Source: an uncultured Lachnospiraceae bacterium (GTDB lineage: Bacteria > Bacillota > Clostridia > Lachnospirales > Lachnospiraceae). Taken from it: a stretch of DNA of 64,000 nt. This document shows, one piece after another, positions 9,401 to 17,215 of this stretch; the stretch's first letter is position 1; each line of letters opens with the position of its first letter. A program made the position numbers and the translations under genes. The DNA lies in assembly GCA_910579505.1 (NCBI GenBank), contig CAJTTZ010000004.1, positions 134,328 through 198,327 on the forward strand, written 5' to 3'. Under the pieces are notes generated by a model, which saw nothing but the letters and a program-made list of their open reading frames with translations, had not been told where the DNA came from and ran no database searches.

Positions 9401-9738
9401 TTTTGCAGACAGAGCGACGCCTCGTCAAAGGTAATCTTTGCTCCGGCATGAGCCGCCCGATTGCCTATCTTGCGTATCAAATCCATCCGTCGCCAAAGAC
9501 TCCTGTCTATGAGCGCATGGAACTCCTCCGTACTCATCAGACTATGTAAATTATCCTGATAAGGCTTCTGCAGGGAATCGTCAACCGAATACAGCCATTT
9601 GACCGCAAACTCCATCGCGCGGCGGCAGTTGATGACACACGCCTCGCGGTCTATGGGGAGCAGTTTTTCGGAGGATATGGCGACCTCCGAGAAGCTGGCG
9701 AATTGTGATTCATTTTTTAGGTAATCGAAGTTAGTCAT
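6430..9738 (-). CDS. hsdR: Type I restriction endonuclease, R (motor/nuclease) subunit
   Basis: The translocase-nuclease subunit of a type I restriction-modification complex. In order: an N-terminal DUF4145-like helical domain (to ~residue 130), a PD-(D/E)xK nuclease core with GRVDYVLYDD and IIEAKST, then SF2 helicase motifs MATGSGKTRT (Walker A), DEAH, GLTATP and GRGTRL, and a long C-terminal helical part. The start at 9736-9738 is chosen because GGAG sits 7 nt upstream; an upstream in-frame ATG has no RBS. The ~1100-aa length is normal. It is the last gene of the fic-hsdM-hsdS-fic-hsdR operon, 25 bp after fic. Confidence 0.95.
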   Translation of the reverse strand: MTNFDYLKNESQFASFSEVAISSEKLLPIDREACVINCRRAMEFAVKWLYSVDDSLQKPYQDNLHSLMSTEEFHALIDRSLWRRMDLIRKIGNRAAHAGAKITFDEASLCLQNLFFFLDFVACCYSKDYEERQFDASLLRKEMPEETAVRSEFADVDLKALIEENKALKEELTRRREAKQPAYVPKPLDLSEYKTRKIYIDEMLKDAGWTEGKNWLNEVEVDGMPNQSGKGRVDYVLYDDAQKPLAIIEAKSTCEDVARGRQQAKLYADSLERKYKRRPVVFLTNGFETRMVDGQYPERRVSGIYSKRDLEKWFNLRNSRTALKNIVADTKIAGRYYQAAAIRAVCDSFDEKNRRKALLVMATGSGKTRTVIALCKALMDAGWIRNVLFLADRNSLVTQAKRSFVNQFPEELSVVNVVEEKSNYHARCVFSTYQTMINLIDDAIDREGRIFSCGHFDLIICDEAHRSIYNKYRDIFTYFDALLVGLTATPKEEIDKNTYAVFDLEDGVPTYGYDLAQAVKDGYLVDYLSVESEVKFIEQGIAYDELSTEDKEAYEDTFKDEEGNFPERIQSSAINKWLFNEDTIRQVLHVVMGDGLKVDYGEKLGKTIIFAVNHNHAEKIYEIFNKEYPHLSKSGQDFARVIDNYTTYAQKAIDEFAEGKKLPQIAISVDMLDTGIDVPEVLNLVFFKKVLSKAKFWQMIGRGTRLCPGLIDGEDKQKFYIFDFCGNFAFFRVNEGKPTANQMALQSAIFNLEFQLAYKLQDADRQVKRLTAYREKLVETMSGKVRELNRENFAVKQHLKYVDLYADVKGYQSISYEDTQDVKEELAPLILPDRDDAGAVRFDALMYGMELAYLSNKPYTRAKNDLQKHVKAIAGVANIPEIQVKTDLIQKILQTSYVDHAGIDEFEYMREELRSLMKYIPQKSVKYETNFSDDILSTQWHEAELENDDLKNYKAKAEYYIRQNQNHIAIAKLKNNKPLSEFDIRSLEEILWGEIGTREDYEREYGKKPLGEFVREIVGLDMKAAKEAFAEYLDGMNMDSRQIYFVNQIVEYIVHNGMLRDFSVLQESPFTDKGSVVEIFTDMHVWSGIRKVIDQINANAMV

Positions 9739-9762
9739 GGGTGGTCTCCGTCGCATAATGGC

Positions 9763-10377
9763 TCATTCGTTCAACATTTCTTCTGTCCTGTAAGCAGTAT
9801 ATCCCTCATAATAATAGCTGTGATCTATTCCCTTCATATACACTTCGCGGTCATTTATCCTATCCGTCAAGGCTCCTCTCAACAGATACTTTATCTCAAT
9901 ATCCCTGATCGGACTTCTCTCCATGGCAAGCAGATAGTCCTCTTTATCAATCAGGCTCCAATCTACCACCATTTTCACTTCCTGCTGCAACATCAAATCC
10001 AACCAGATTCTCATTGCCCTGCCATTGCCTTCCCGAAACGGATGTGCCACATTCATCTCCACATACTTTTCGACAATTTCATCAAAAGTAGTCTGCGGCA
10101 TCTGTTCAATATTTTTAAGCGCCTCGTTCAGATAAGCAACGGGTGCAAACCGGAAATTCCCTTTTGCAAGGTTGACTTCCCTTACTTTGCCCGCAAAATC
10201 ATAAATATCCTCAAAAAGATATTTGTGTATGCTTATCAGACTATCCAGTGTTCCGGCTTGCAGTGTGTGTAAATATCCACTCTCAAACAGAGAAAGTGCC
10301 TTTTTCTTGCTTATTTTTTCCTCTGCGCTGGCAAGCTGGACGGAATCGGTTAGGTTGAGTTTATTTTTGAGTGACAT
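9763..10377 (-). CDS. Fic-domain toxin (probable AMPylase), partner of VbhA-like antitoxin
   Basis: A 204-aa Fic protein with the complete catalytic motif HPFREGNGR; histidine is the catalytic base, so it should transfer AMP or another NMP to a protein target. The flap-side sequence GNFRFAP is also intact. It lacks its own N-terminal inhibitory motif, as expected for class I Fic toxins whose inhibitor is a separate small protein. The ATG at 10375-10377 follows GGGAGG and overlaps the antitoxin gene by 17 bp, which argues for translational coupling. It lies between hsdS and hsdR. Confidence 0.88.
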   Translation of the reverse strand: MSLKNKLNLTDSVQLASAEEKISKKKALSLFESGYLHTLQAGTLDSLISIHKYLFEDIYDFAGKVREVNLAKGNFRFAPVAYLNEALKNIEQMPQTTFDEIVEKYVEMNVAHPFREGNGRAMRIWLDLMLQQEVKMVVDWSLIDKEDYLLAMERSPIRDIEIKYLLRGALTDRINDREVYMKGIDHSYYYEGYTAYRTEEMLNE

Positions 10378-10543
10378 AATCAGATATCCTCCCGGTTTTA
10401 TAAGCATACAGTAACTGTAAATCCTCTTCTGTCAGCTCCATCCCTTCAAAAGCCATTGTAGCTGCCACTTCTTCTATCGTTTCCGCTTTGGTATATGCCG
10501 AATGGTTCATTTTTACTTCAAAGGGAATCCCCTCTGTGGACAT
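10361..10543 (-). CDS. VbhA-like antitoxin of class I Fic module
   Basis: A 60-aa protein starting at 10541-10543, with GGGAGG 9 nt upstream; the longer in-frame start has no RBS. Its helix contains TMAFEG, matching the (S/T)xxxE(G/N) inhibitory motif whose glutamate blocks the Fic ATP site in VbhA/VbhT. It ends inside the start of the fic gene. Known for the family: it neutralises Fic by forming a 1:1 complex. The call rests on the motif, size and gene order. Confidence 0.85.
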   Translation of the reverse strand: MSTEGIPFEVKMNHSAYTKAETIEEVAATMAFEGMELTEEDLQLLYAYKTGRISDYVTQK

Positions 10544-10608
10544 AGCAACCGACCTCCCTATGTTTTTCATCATACAGCATAGTAATTACATTGTAAACAA
10601 GGGCTGCT

Positions 10609-11748
10609 TTAGCCAAAATATTTCTGCATCAGGCTGTCGAACAGAAGTTGAAGCTCGTCAATGGATTGTTGGGTTGTGGATTTCAGTTTGTCTACTTGTT
10701 CAACGAAGATGGCAAATCGCTCCTGCAACGCAATCGGTGGTCTATACATCTTAATCTGAGCCATTGCACTTAAAACTAAGTCTCTATTTGCTATCCCTTT
10801 CGTCAGTTTCTGTGATTGCGCATAACAATAATCGTTGTTTAACATATTCTCAAAAAAGACTCCGTTGAGCATATCTTGGCGATATTTCAAAACAGCTACA
10901 TGTACCCAATTTGCAAATTTTATATCGACATCAACAAGTTTGGCTATCCCTGTAGTACCACCCTTGCTATAAAGTATATCTCCCTTCTCTGGATGACACT
11001 TTTTAATAGCATCAAAATAATCTTTTTCAGAAATATATTTTGCTGTCGAAAAATCAATCACGTGATCTACAATATTTCTAACAGAAATAAATGGATATCC
11101 ACCGTTTCCTTTTCCAATATCTAAAAGTGATTTATGTGGACCATCCTTAATATAATAGCACACATCTCCGACAGTAGTCTCATCCCACCCCATAGGATTC
11201 GAGTTTGGATCTCCAAACATCTCCACAAACCGGGATTTAATCAGGTCGTCCAAAAGCTGAAGCTCCTCTTTTCTCTTTTTTAGCACATTTTCTACTTTGG
11301 CAATTCTATTTGCAATATCACATTGAGTCTCCATTGTAGGATAAGGAATCGTCGTATTATCAAATTCCTTTTTCACTATATGCTTCATGGTCGCACCGTG
11401 AGTTTTTGATTCCATTTCACAAAGTTTATGGCGCACTGCATAGACAAAAAACTGCTTATCTATTTCTATCTTATCAAACACAACTTTAAAAATATGCTGA
11501 TTTAATAACGCTTTGCCTTTATCCCATATGTAAACCCCCAGACTTGCTGACCACGAGATAAGCACGTCTCCATTATTAATTTCAATCTTTTCTGGATATT
11601 CCCCTGAATAGAAGCCCAAATCATATGCATTTCCCGTCAAATCCTGTATTCTAATAATTGGCAGCCCTTCCATTCCCCTGTCTTCGGGTTTAAATGCATA
11701 TCCATTTATATATGTTGCAACATCACCTAAACGAACTGTATTTGACAT
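10609..11748 (-). CDS. hsdS: Type I restriction-modification specificity subunit
   Basis: A 379-aa protein with two target-recognition halves. The first begins VRLGDVATYINGYAF and the second GWDETTVGDVCYYIKDG, each followed by a conserved helical spacer (ENVLKKRKEELQLLDDLIKS; EQVDKLKSTTQQSIDELQ). This repeated organisation defines HsdS, which determines a bipartite recognition site for both methylation and cleavage. The target site cannot be predicted. Nearly all of the gene is AT-richer than hsdM, as is common for target domains exchanged by recombination. Confidence 0.93.
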   Translation of the reverse strand: MSNTVRLGDVATYINGYAFKPEDRGMEGLPIIRIQDLTGNAYDLGFYSGEYPEKIEINNGDVLISWSASLGVYIWDKGKALLNQHIFKVVFDKIEIDKQFFVYAVRHKLCEMESKTHGATMKHIVKKEFDNTTIPYPTMETQCDIANRIAKVENVLKKRKEELQLLDDLIKSRFVEMFGDPNSNPMGWDETTVGDVCYYIKDGPHKSLLDIGKGNGGYPFISVRNIVDHVIDFSTAKYISEKDYFDAIKKCHPEKGDILYSKGGTTGIAKLVDVDIKFANWVHVAVLKYRQDMLNGVFFENMLNNDYCYAQSQKLTKGIANRDLVLSAMAQIKMYRPPIALQERFAIFVEQVDKLKSTTQQSIDELQLLFDSLMQKYFG

Positions 11749-11768
11749 TTATTCATCACCCCATTCCC

Positions 11769-11903
11769 CTATTGAATGCAATTCATCACCACCGTAACCA
11801 TCATTTCCATCTCCTCCGGCCGGGACTCCGCAATCATAATGGTCAGCGCAACCAAAGTATGATCGTCAATCAGTTTTTCCCCTTCTGTCGAAAATTTTGA
11901 CAA
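11769..11903 (-). CDS. Small ORF between hsdM and hsdS
   Basis: An open frame of 44 codons fills the gap between hsdM and hsdS. It starts at TTG 11901-11903 with a weak GGGG 9 nt upstream, or at an internal ATG. The predicted peptide (GEKLIDDHTLVALTIMIA, then ESRPEEMEMMVTVVMNCIQ) is amphipathic with acidic patches and looks like a protein rather than noise. Function unknown; the neighbours suggest a small accessory protein of the R-M operon. A non-coding spacer remains possible. Confidence 0.4.
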   Translation of the reverse strand: MSKFSTEGEKLIDDHTLVALTIMIAESRPEEMEMMVTVVMNCIQ

Positions 11904-11922
11904 AAGTATTTTTCCCCATTAC

Positions 11923-13440
11923 TCACACCTCACCCGACTCCTCCAGCATCCCCTTAAGCTCCCGCAGTTCCTCCCCAATCTGCCGTTCCAGCTCAAATAT
12001 CTGTTCCAGTATTTCCCCTGTCGGCGGGTATTCTACGGGCACATATTCCTGCTTCTTATATTTGTTAATCGACAGGTCGTAGTCGTTATCCGTAATCTCC
12101 TGCTTTGACACGAAAAACGACTTCTCCGTTCTCGCCCTTTCCGTTTCCCGGTCCCTGTTGTGGAACCGTTCTATGATATCAGGAATATCATTTTCATTTA
12201 TAGGACTTCTCTTATCGTCCAGGCTGAACCCGTCCGCCTGCATATCATAAAACCAGACCTGGTCGGTCCCGCCATGGTTGGTCTTTGTAAAAATCAGAAT
12301 CCCTGTGGAAACGCCTGCGTATGGCTTAAACACCCCGGATGGCATGGAGATCACTGCTTCCAGCCTCTGATTTTCCAACAGTTCTTTTCTGATATCTTTA
12401 TGCGCTTTTGAAGACCCAAACAGCACACCATCTGGAACAATGCAGGCACATCTCCCGCCCACTTTCATCATCCTCACAAACAATGCAAGAAACAAAAGTT
12501 CCGTCTTCTTTGTTTTGCATACCTTAAGCAGATCCGCGGACACCGCTTCCGCATCAAGACTCCCCTTAAAAGGCGGGTTCGCTAAAATCAGGGAATACTT
12601 ATCTGCGTCCGAATTTTGTTCCGACAGACTGTCCCTATACTCGATAAAAGGATTCTCCACACCGTGGGTCATCATATTCATGGCGCCGATGCGCAGCATG
12701 GTTCTGTCCATATCATAGCCATGAAACATATGATTCATATAATGGTCTTTTTTCTCTTTGTCATAAAAAATTTCTTCCTTGTGTTTTTCCTTCAAATATT
12801 CTCCCGCCGTCACGAGAAATCCCGAGGTACCGCATGCCGGATCGCATATCACATCCTCCGCGGAAGGTTTCATCAGTTCCACCATCATACGGATAATATG
12901 TCTCGGTGTGCGAAACTGTCCATTTAACCCCGACTGCGCAATCTTAGAAAGCAGATACTCATATACATCTCCCCTGATATCCACATCCTTCACCTGTTCC
13001 ATCAGTGCAAAAATATCGTCCAGTGAATCCACCACCTTTGACAAAAGAAGCGGCGTCGGCAGCTTAAAGATGGCGTCATCCATATATTTTGCATAGGCGC
13101 TATCCTTGTCTCCATGCAGATTTTTCATAAACGGGAACACCCACTCCTGCACGACCGAATACATTTTCTGCGCCGGGAAGTCGTGGAACACAGACCATTT
13201 CAAGGTTCTTCCCTCCACCTCTCTGTCACCGACCTTCACCTGCCCGGCGAAAATACTCTGAAAAGGCAGCCCCAGCATCACGCTCTCTTTCTCCCGCATG
13301 GTATCCGAAACATCCAAATCATGAATGAATATCAAATAGGTAATCTGCTCGATCACTTCCAGCGGATTCACCAAACCGCCCGCCGCAAACGCATCCCAAA
13401 GGGCATCTATTTTATTTCTCAGCTCTCCTGTAACCATCAC
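11923..13440 (-). CDS. hsdM: Type I DNA methyltransferase, M subunit
   Basis: The N6-adenine methyltransferase subunit of the type I complex; it methylates the HsdS-defined site and is required for cleavage. The 505-aa protein has SAM motif I DPACGTSGFL near residue 205 and catalytic motif IV NPPF near residue 290. The C-terminus is a coiled coil (ILEQIFELERQIGEELREL) that would contact HsdS. It overlaps the upstream fic gene by 4 bp (ATGA), so the fic and hsdM genes are translationally coupled. Confidence 0.95.
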   Translation of the reverse strand: MMVTGELRNKIDALWDAFAAGGLVNPLEVIEQITYLIFIHDLDVSDTMREKESVMLGLPFQSIFAGQVKVGDREVEGRTLKWSVFHDFPAQKMYSVVQEWVFPFMKNLHGDKDSAYAKYMDDAIFKLPTPLLLSKVVDSLDDIFALMEQVKDVDIRGDVYEYLLSKIAQSGLNGQFRTPRHIIRMMVELMKPSAEDVICDPACGTSGFLVTAGEYLKEKHKEEIFYDKEKKDHYMNHMFHGYDMDRTMLRIGAMNMMTHGVENPFIEYRDSLSEQNSDADKYSLILANPPFKGSLDAEAVSADLLKVCKTKKTELLFLALFVRMMKVGGRCACIVPDGVLFGSSKAHKDIRKELLENQRLEAVISMPSGVFKPYAGVSTGILIFTKTNHGGTDQVWFYDMQADGFSLDDKRSPINENDIPDIIERFHNRDRETERARTEKSFFVSKQEITDNDYDLSINKYKKQEYVPVEYPPTGEILEQIFELERQIGEELRELKGMLEESGEV

Positions 13441-14507
13441 GCCTCATCCTCCCAATTCCATTTGTATTTTGTATATCTGCCTCCGCCTATCTTAATAATC
13501 CTTCCGTCCTTTACCAAATCGTTAAGCGTCCTCTGAACCGTAGTCTGACTAATATCAGAAAACATCTGTACCAGTTCTCTTTTCGTTATCACGCCGATAT
13601 GATCCCTTATTTTCTCCGCAATCCTGCCTGGTTTTGACATTTTTTGCCGGGTAACTGTCTTTGCTCTTTCAAAAAACTCCCGATAAGCTGCCGCAGTTAC
13701 CCCAAGCATATATTTTACAAAGAAGCTGTAATCATTCCGATTCTCATGCCAATCAGCCGAGCTATCCGTCAGTGCCTCGTAATATGCCTCCTCAGACTGC
13801 TCAATCAATTTTTCTATACTAATATACTTACCTACAAAATACCCTGCTCTATACAATAAAAGCAGTGTCAATAATCTGCTCATCCTGCCGTTTCCGTCTC
13901 TGAAAGGATGAATACACAGAAAATCCAGAACAAACATGGGGATGATCAGCAATAAATCCGCCTGTCCTTCCTCTACAATCTTACCATATGCCTCGCATAG
14001 CCCTCCCACTGCTTCCTTTGTCTCCCATGCCGGAACGGTCTGAAATCTCACCCTCTTATTTCCTGCTTCGTCCTGCTCTTCAATCACGTTATCCACAACT
14101 TTATAGGCACCGCCCGTACCTGTCCCTTCAAACTTATACAGATCACGATGCAACTGTAAGATAAAGGAGGCTCTCACTGGAATATACTCATAGTTCTCGT
14201 GAATCGCATTGAGTACATCGCGATACCCTGCTATTTCTCTTTCGTCCCTCGACTTAGGCTTTGTCTTATCTAAAACGAGTTTCCTCAGCTGCTCATCTGT
14301 CGTATAGATACCCTCAATTCTGTTTGAACTTTCCGTGCTCTGTATTTTCGAGATCTGCACCAAATCTTCCAAAACATCCGCATGCCTGTCCGCTATCAGA
14401 CGCTGTTCTCCCCGAAACTCATGTATTGTGGTTAAATATCCTACGATTTCCGGCGTCAGGAGGCTCTGCCATTTATTTACATAATCATAATCTCTCAAAA
14501 ATATCAC
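13437..14507 (-). CDS. Fic/DOC family protein with N-terminal inhibitory motif and C-terminal HTH
   Basis: A 356-aa Fic protein. Residues ~55-65 contain SSNRIEG, the (S/T)xxxE(G/N) auto-inhibitory helix of class II Fic proteins, followed by a Fic core with HPFRDGNGR. The C-terminal ~70 residues form a winged HTH (ISQTTVQRTLNDLVKDG) ending in GGRYTKYKW. This layout is common in self-regulated AMPylases and suggests DNA binding. It is the first gene of the R-M operon and overlaps hsdM by 4 bp, so it may tune hsd expression (inference). Confidence 0.88.
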   Translation of the reverse strand: MIFLRDYDYVNKWQSLLTPEIVGYLTTIHEFRGEQRLIADRHADVLEDLVQISKIQSTESSNRIEGIYTTDEQLRKLVLDKTKPKSRDEREIAGYRDVLNAIHENYEYIPVRASFILQLHRDLYKFEGTGTGGAYKVVDNVIEEQDEAGNKRVRFQTVPAWETKEAVGGLCEAYGKIVEEGQADLLLIIPMFVLDFLCIHPFRDGNGRMSRLLTLLLLYRAGYFVGKYISIEKLIEQSEEAYYEALTDSSADWHENRNDYSFFVKYMLGVTAAAYREFFERAKTVTRQKMSKPGRIAEKIRDHIGVITKRELVQMFSDISQTTVQRTLNDLVKDGRIIKIGGGRYTKYKWNWEDEA

Positions 14508-14672
14508 CCCTGTTATGTCAAAAATTCAAACAATTTATTCTATAATATTATCTTGTAATTACGTCAATGTCAATACTATTTTAGTCATTAATCATAAAAA
14601 GACCAAATTAAATTATAAAAATGCGCACTTGAAACGCCAAACTGTCACTTTCCGTTCTCCCTCTATCAAAAA

Positions 14673-14700
14673 GGAGCCCCGAAGGACTCCATCAAAAAGT
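14673..14700 (-). terminator. Terminator of the 14805-15422 gene
   Basis: Read on the minus strand, GGAGTCC-TTCG-GGGCTCC is followed by TTTTTG. It lies ~115 bp past the stop of the coiled-coil gene and in front of the R-M operon. The stable TTCG tetraloop and T run support intrinsic termination. The rest of the 14508-14804 gap has no recognised gene; its 14508-14640 part is very AT-rich and probably holds the R-M promoter. Confidence 0.6.
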
Positions 14701-14804
14701 TCACGTTCAATAAAAAATGCACCTTTGTCCAAATATTTTCATCACGGGTTACCCTTAGTCATGTCTTTCGCGCTTTTCACAGCATGCCAAACCTGCCTTT
14801 CCGG

Positions 14805-15422
14805 CTATTCAGAAGTCACCTCCGCGTTTGCAGACACAGCCATCTCCATCCCCTCCGGCATACCCACATTCGTCTCCGCATTCTGGGACGCTTCAAAAGG
14901 ATCTTCGTACTCCTTCTCTTCCTCCTCGCCCCAGAGGGACTCCCATTCCTTGTGTTCTCCTTCCATATTTATGGCTGCCATCTCTTTCGCCATCTTATAA
15001 ATATCCATATTGAAATCCATCAGCTTCTTTTCATCCTGCGCGGGCACACGGTCGCCACGGCTGATCCTTCTGGCGATTTCCAGACACTTTGCCATCTCCT
15101 CGCCGTATTCCTTCATGGCATCGCCCTGCTGCTCGGCAACCATACTGTTAAAGATGCCGACCTCCTGCTCAATCAGGTCATCAAGGGTTTTCTCGTTGTT
15201 CTTGATCTGCCCGGAAAGTTCGTCGATCTTCTCCTGCAGCTCCTTCTCCCTCTCCAGATAAGCCTCGGAAAGTTCAAAAGTCACGCCCTGCTCCTCGCTT
15301 TTCTTTCGGGCTTCCTCCATTTTTTTACGGTTTTCCTCCCGCTGTTTCACAAAATCGTTTTTCTGTCCCCTCAAGAGGCCAAGCTGCTGTCTGTAAGCTT
15401 TTTGCGCGTCACCAATTTTCAT
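14805..15422 (-). CDS. Coiled-coil protein of unknown function
   Basis: A 205-aa, strongly charged protein. Residues ~10-130 are almost continuous heptad-like helix rich in K, E and Q, followed by a shorter helix and an acidic tail (LWGEEEEKEYEDPF). No signal peptide or membrane segment, so it is cytoplasmic. The start at 15420-15422 has GGAGG 10 nt upstream; the spacer is the TTTACATAA motif found repeatedly in this window. An in-frame upstream start would run through a TATAAT-like promoter. No functional assignment. Confidence 0.75.
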   Translation of the reverse strand: MKIGDAQKAYRQQLGLLRGQKNDFVKQREENRKKMEEARKKSEEQGVTFELSEAYLEREKELQEKIDELSGQIKNNEKTLDDLIEQEVGIFNSMVAEQQGDAMKEYGEEMAKCLEIARRISRGDRVPAQDEKKLMDFNMDIYKMAKEMAAINMEGEHKEWESLWGEEEEKEYEDPFEASQNAETNVGMPEGMEMAVSANAEVTSE

Positions 15423-15537
15423 ATTATGTAAACCTCCATCCAACTCCGACTTCACCCACGGTATTATATATAATATCGGCATCTTGGACGGATTTCTACA
15501 GCATCAGAAATATCCGCAAACTTCAAAAAATACCTAT

Positions 15538-15566
15538 TGCCTGCTCAAATCAGTCATGATATAGTG
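15538..15566 (+). promoter_or_regulatory. Probable sigma-A promoter of Cys-rich protein gene
   Basis: TTGCCT (15538-15543) and TATAGT (15561-15566) are separated by exactly 17 bp, 39 bp before the ATG at 15605. The RBS is GGAGG, 6 nt before the ATG. Confidence 0.5.
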
Positions 15567-15604
15567 TAATACAATCAGAATATTAAAACATACGGAGGTA
15601 AGTC

Positions 15605-16045
15605 ATGGCTGAAGGACATAAGAAAGGATTAAATGCCGGGCTGGTAGGAAACGATCTGGAAAACTGCTGCAGAAAAGAGACGGCATGCGGACAATGCCAG
15701 AAAAATAACTGCATCATAGGATACGGAAAACAGTGTATCAACGCTTACAAGCAGGAGCCGAAAAAGGAAGTCCCGGAGGGAATGGCGCATATTCCCACAA
15801 TGGATTTTAAGACATTTGACGAGGTGGAACTGGAAACGGCGATTGCACATATCTTAAAGGAATGTAAGGACTGCAAGGAGGATCATACAGATGACTGTAT
15901 CATCAATGTCATCAGAAGCTGCTACGAGGTGGGGCTTTTGGGCGACGTACAGCCGTATGAAGGCAGCGCCCTGCAGTATCTGATGTATATAAAAGAGAAC
16001 TTCCCCGAGAAGTCTCTCCATATCGCCGACCTTTACAGGAGCTGA
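15605..16045 (+). CDS. Cysteine-rich cytoplasmic protein of unknown function
   Basis: A 146-aa protein with about ten cysteines, most of them in clusters: CCRKETACGQCQKNNC in the first third, and CKDCKEDHTDDC near residue 95. The spacing resembles a metal- or Fe-S-binding protein, but no known motif matches exactly. No signal peptide. It is monocistronic, with its own promoter and terminator, and diverges from the coiled-coil gene. No function is assigned. Confidence 0.75.
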   Translation: MAEGHKKGLNAGLVGNDLENCCRKETACGQCQKNNCIIGYGKQCINAYKQEPKKEVPEGMAHIPTMDFKTFDEVELETAIAHILKECKDCKEDHTDDCIINVIRSCYEVGLLGDVQPYEGSALQYLMYIKENFPEKSLHIADLYRS

Positions 16046-16049
16046 CAAC

Positions 16050-16090
16050 GAAGCGTCCCCACTGCGGGACGCTTCTATCATTCTCATTTT
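16050..16090 (+). terminator. Intrinsic terminator after Cys-rich protein gene
   Basis: A 10-bp perfect stem, GAAGCGTCCC (16050-16059) with GGGACGCTTC (16066-16075), starts 5 bp past the stop codon; the following sequence is T-rich (TCATTCTCATTTTT). Confidence 0.75.
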
Positions 16091-16134
16091 TCACTTCTCC
16101 ACAGCCCGAGTTCCCATCCTGCCGCGTATATTCT

Positions 16135-17046
16135 CTATACCGTTTCACCCGCCTTCTGTAACAGGCTCTTAAATTTAGAAGACAGTCTGCACAGCTTGTC
16201 ATACAGGTCAAACGTAATTTCCGTAGCCGGTGCAACCTGTAAATAGGAACATACCATGCATACCATGGTGTAGCTGTCCATTATGGAAGACTTAACAATC
16301 ATCATAATCATGACCGTCAGCACTAACGCCGCCGTAAGCCCCAGTATGCCGGGCACGCCTAAAACTCCCAGAATGCCGATGATTGTAAACATCAAAAAGA
16401 ACCATGCGACGCCTGATATGACGACAGCTATCACCGCCGTCTTAAGGGCGTCCTTTAGAATGGTTTTCCAGTTTTGAAAGTAAACGACTACGCCGTCAGC
16501 CGCGCTCTTAAAGGAGGACTGGTCCTCGTGATAAAAGGTATACGCCATACAGCATTCGTCCACATTTCCAAGCGCAATACCGACAAAGGTCTTCGCCAGA
16601 GAAACGAGCGCATCCATACCGGGTATTTTTTCCAGAAAACTTCCCACAATGTTCAGTGTTCCGTTAATCTGTCTTACCGCTCCCGCCACCAGACGATCCA
16701 CCGCAAAATATGCCGCCGCCGTCGCAAACTTTTCCTTTACAATCTGCTTTCCGTACCCAAACTGGTCTTCCGGCAGGGTGCCTGTCTTGACCAAATGGGT
16801 CACCACCGCTATATGTCCCGCCTTCAGCAAATAGCCTATGTAATATTGCGTAACGCCTACAGCCCCTGCCGAAGCGCCAAGCCACAGCATCATGGAAAAT
16901 CCGATCACGCCTTCGTTTCGGGATAATGCCGAGATTCCCAGCAGGATCAGTCCCAGCACAATGGAAAATACGACGGCGCACCCTCCCAGGGCAAGTTTCA
17001 TCCATACAAATTTGATGGTTTTTCTGTAAACATCATTTGCCTTCAT
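16135..17046 (-). CDS. Multi-spanning membrane protein of unknown function
   Basis: A 303-aa protein with hydrophobic segments near residues 15-40, 45-70, 195-220 and 222-255, and an amphipathic central loop (FLEKIPGMDALVSLAKTF). No signal peptide, enzyme or transporter motif was recognised. The fold recalls choline-transporter-like or DUF-type membrane proteins, but this is only a visual impression. It is divergent from the LytTR regulator gene at 17216. Confidence 0.65.
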   Translation of the reverse strand: MKANDVYRKTIKFVWMKLALGGCAVVFSIVLGLILLGISALSRNEGVIGFSMMLWLGASAGAVGVTQYYIGYLLKAGHIAVVTHLVKTGTLPEDQFGYGKQIVKEKFATAAAYFAVDRLVAGAVRQINGTLNIVGSFLEKIPGMDALVSLAKTFVGIALGNVDECCMAYTFYHEDQSSFKSAADGVVVYFQNWKTILKDALKTAVIAVVISGVAWFFLMFTIIGILGVLGVPGILGLTAALVLTVMIMMIVKSSIMDSYTMVCMVCSYLQVAPATEITFDLYDKLCRLSSKFKSLLQKAGETV

Positions 17047-17073
17047 TGAAGTCCCCTCCTTAAGTAAAACTAC

Positions 17074-17102
17074 TTATCATTTTTTCTTTCTTGTGATACA
17101 AT
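17074..17102 (+). promoter_or_regulatory. Probable promoter of LytTR/GHKL operon
   Basis: TTATCA (17074-17079), a 17-bp spacer and TACAAT (17097-17102) lie ~115 bp ahead of the regulator's ATG. A short inverted repeat TAAGTA/TACTTA (17061-17076) touches the -35 and could be an operator. Confidence 0.4.
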
Positions 17103-17215
17103 CAATTAGCTCATCCGAAAAGAGCATAGCATACCGCCCTCATATAGAGGGGAAAAATTACGCAGACGCGCGCAATATCGGCGCAAGCGCAAAAAGTTCC
17201 GGCATGGAGGTAATC

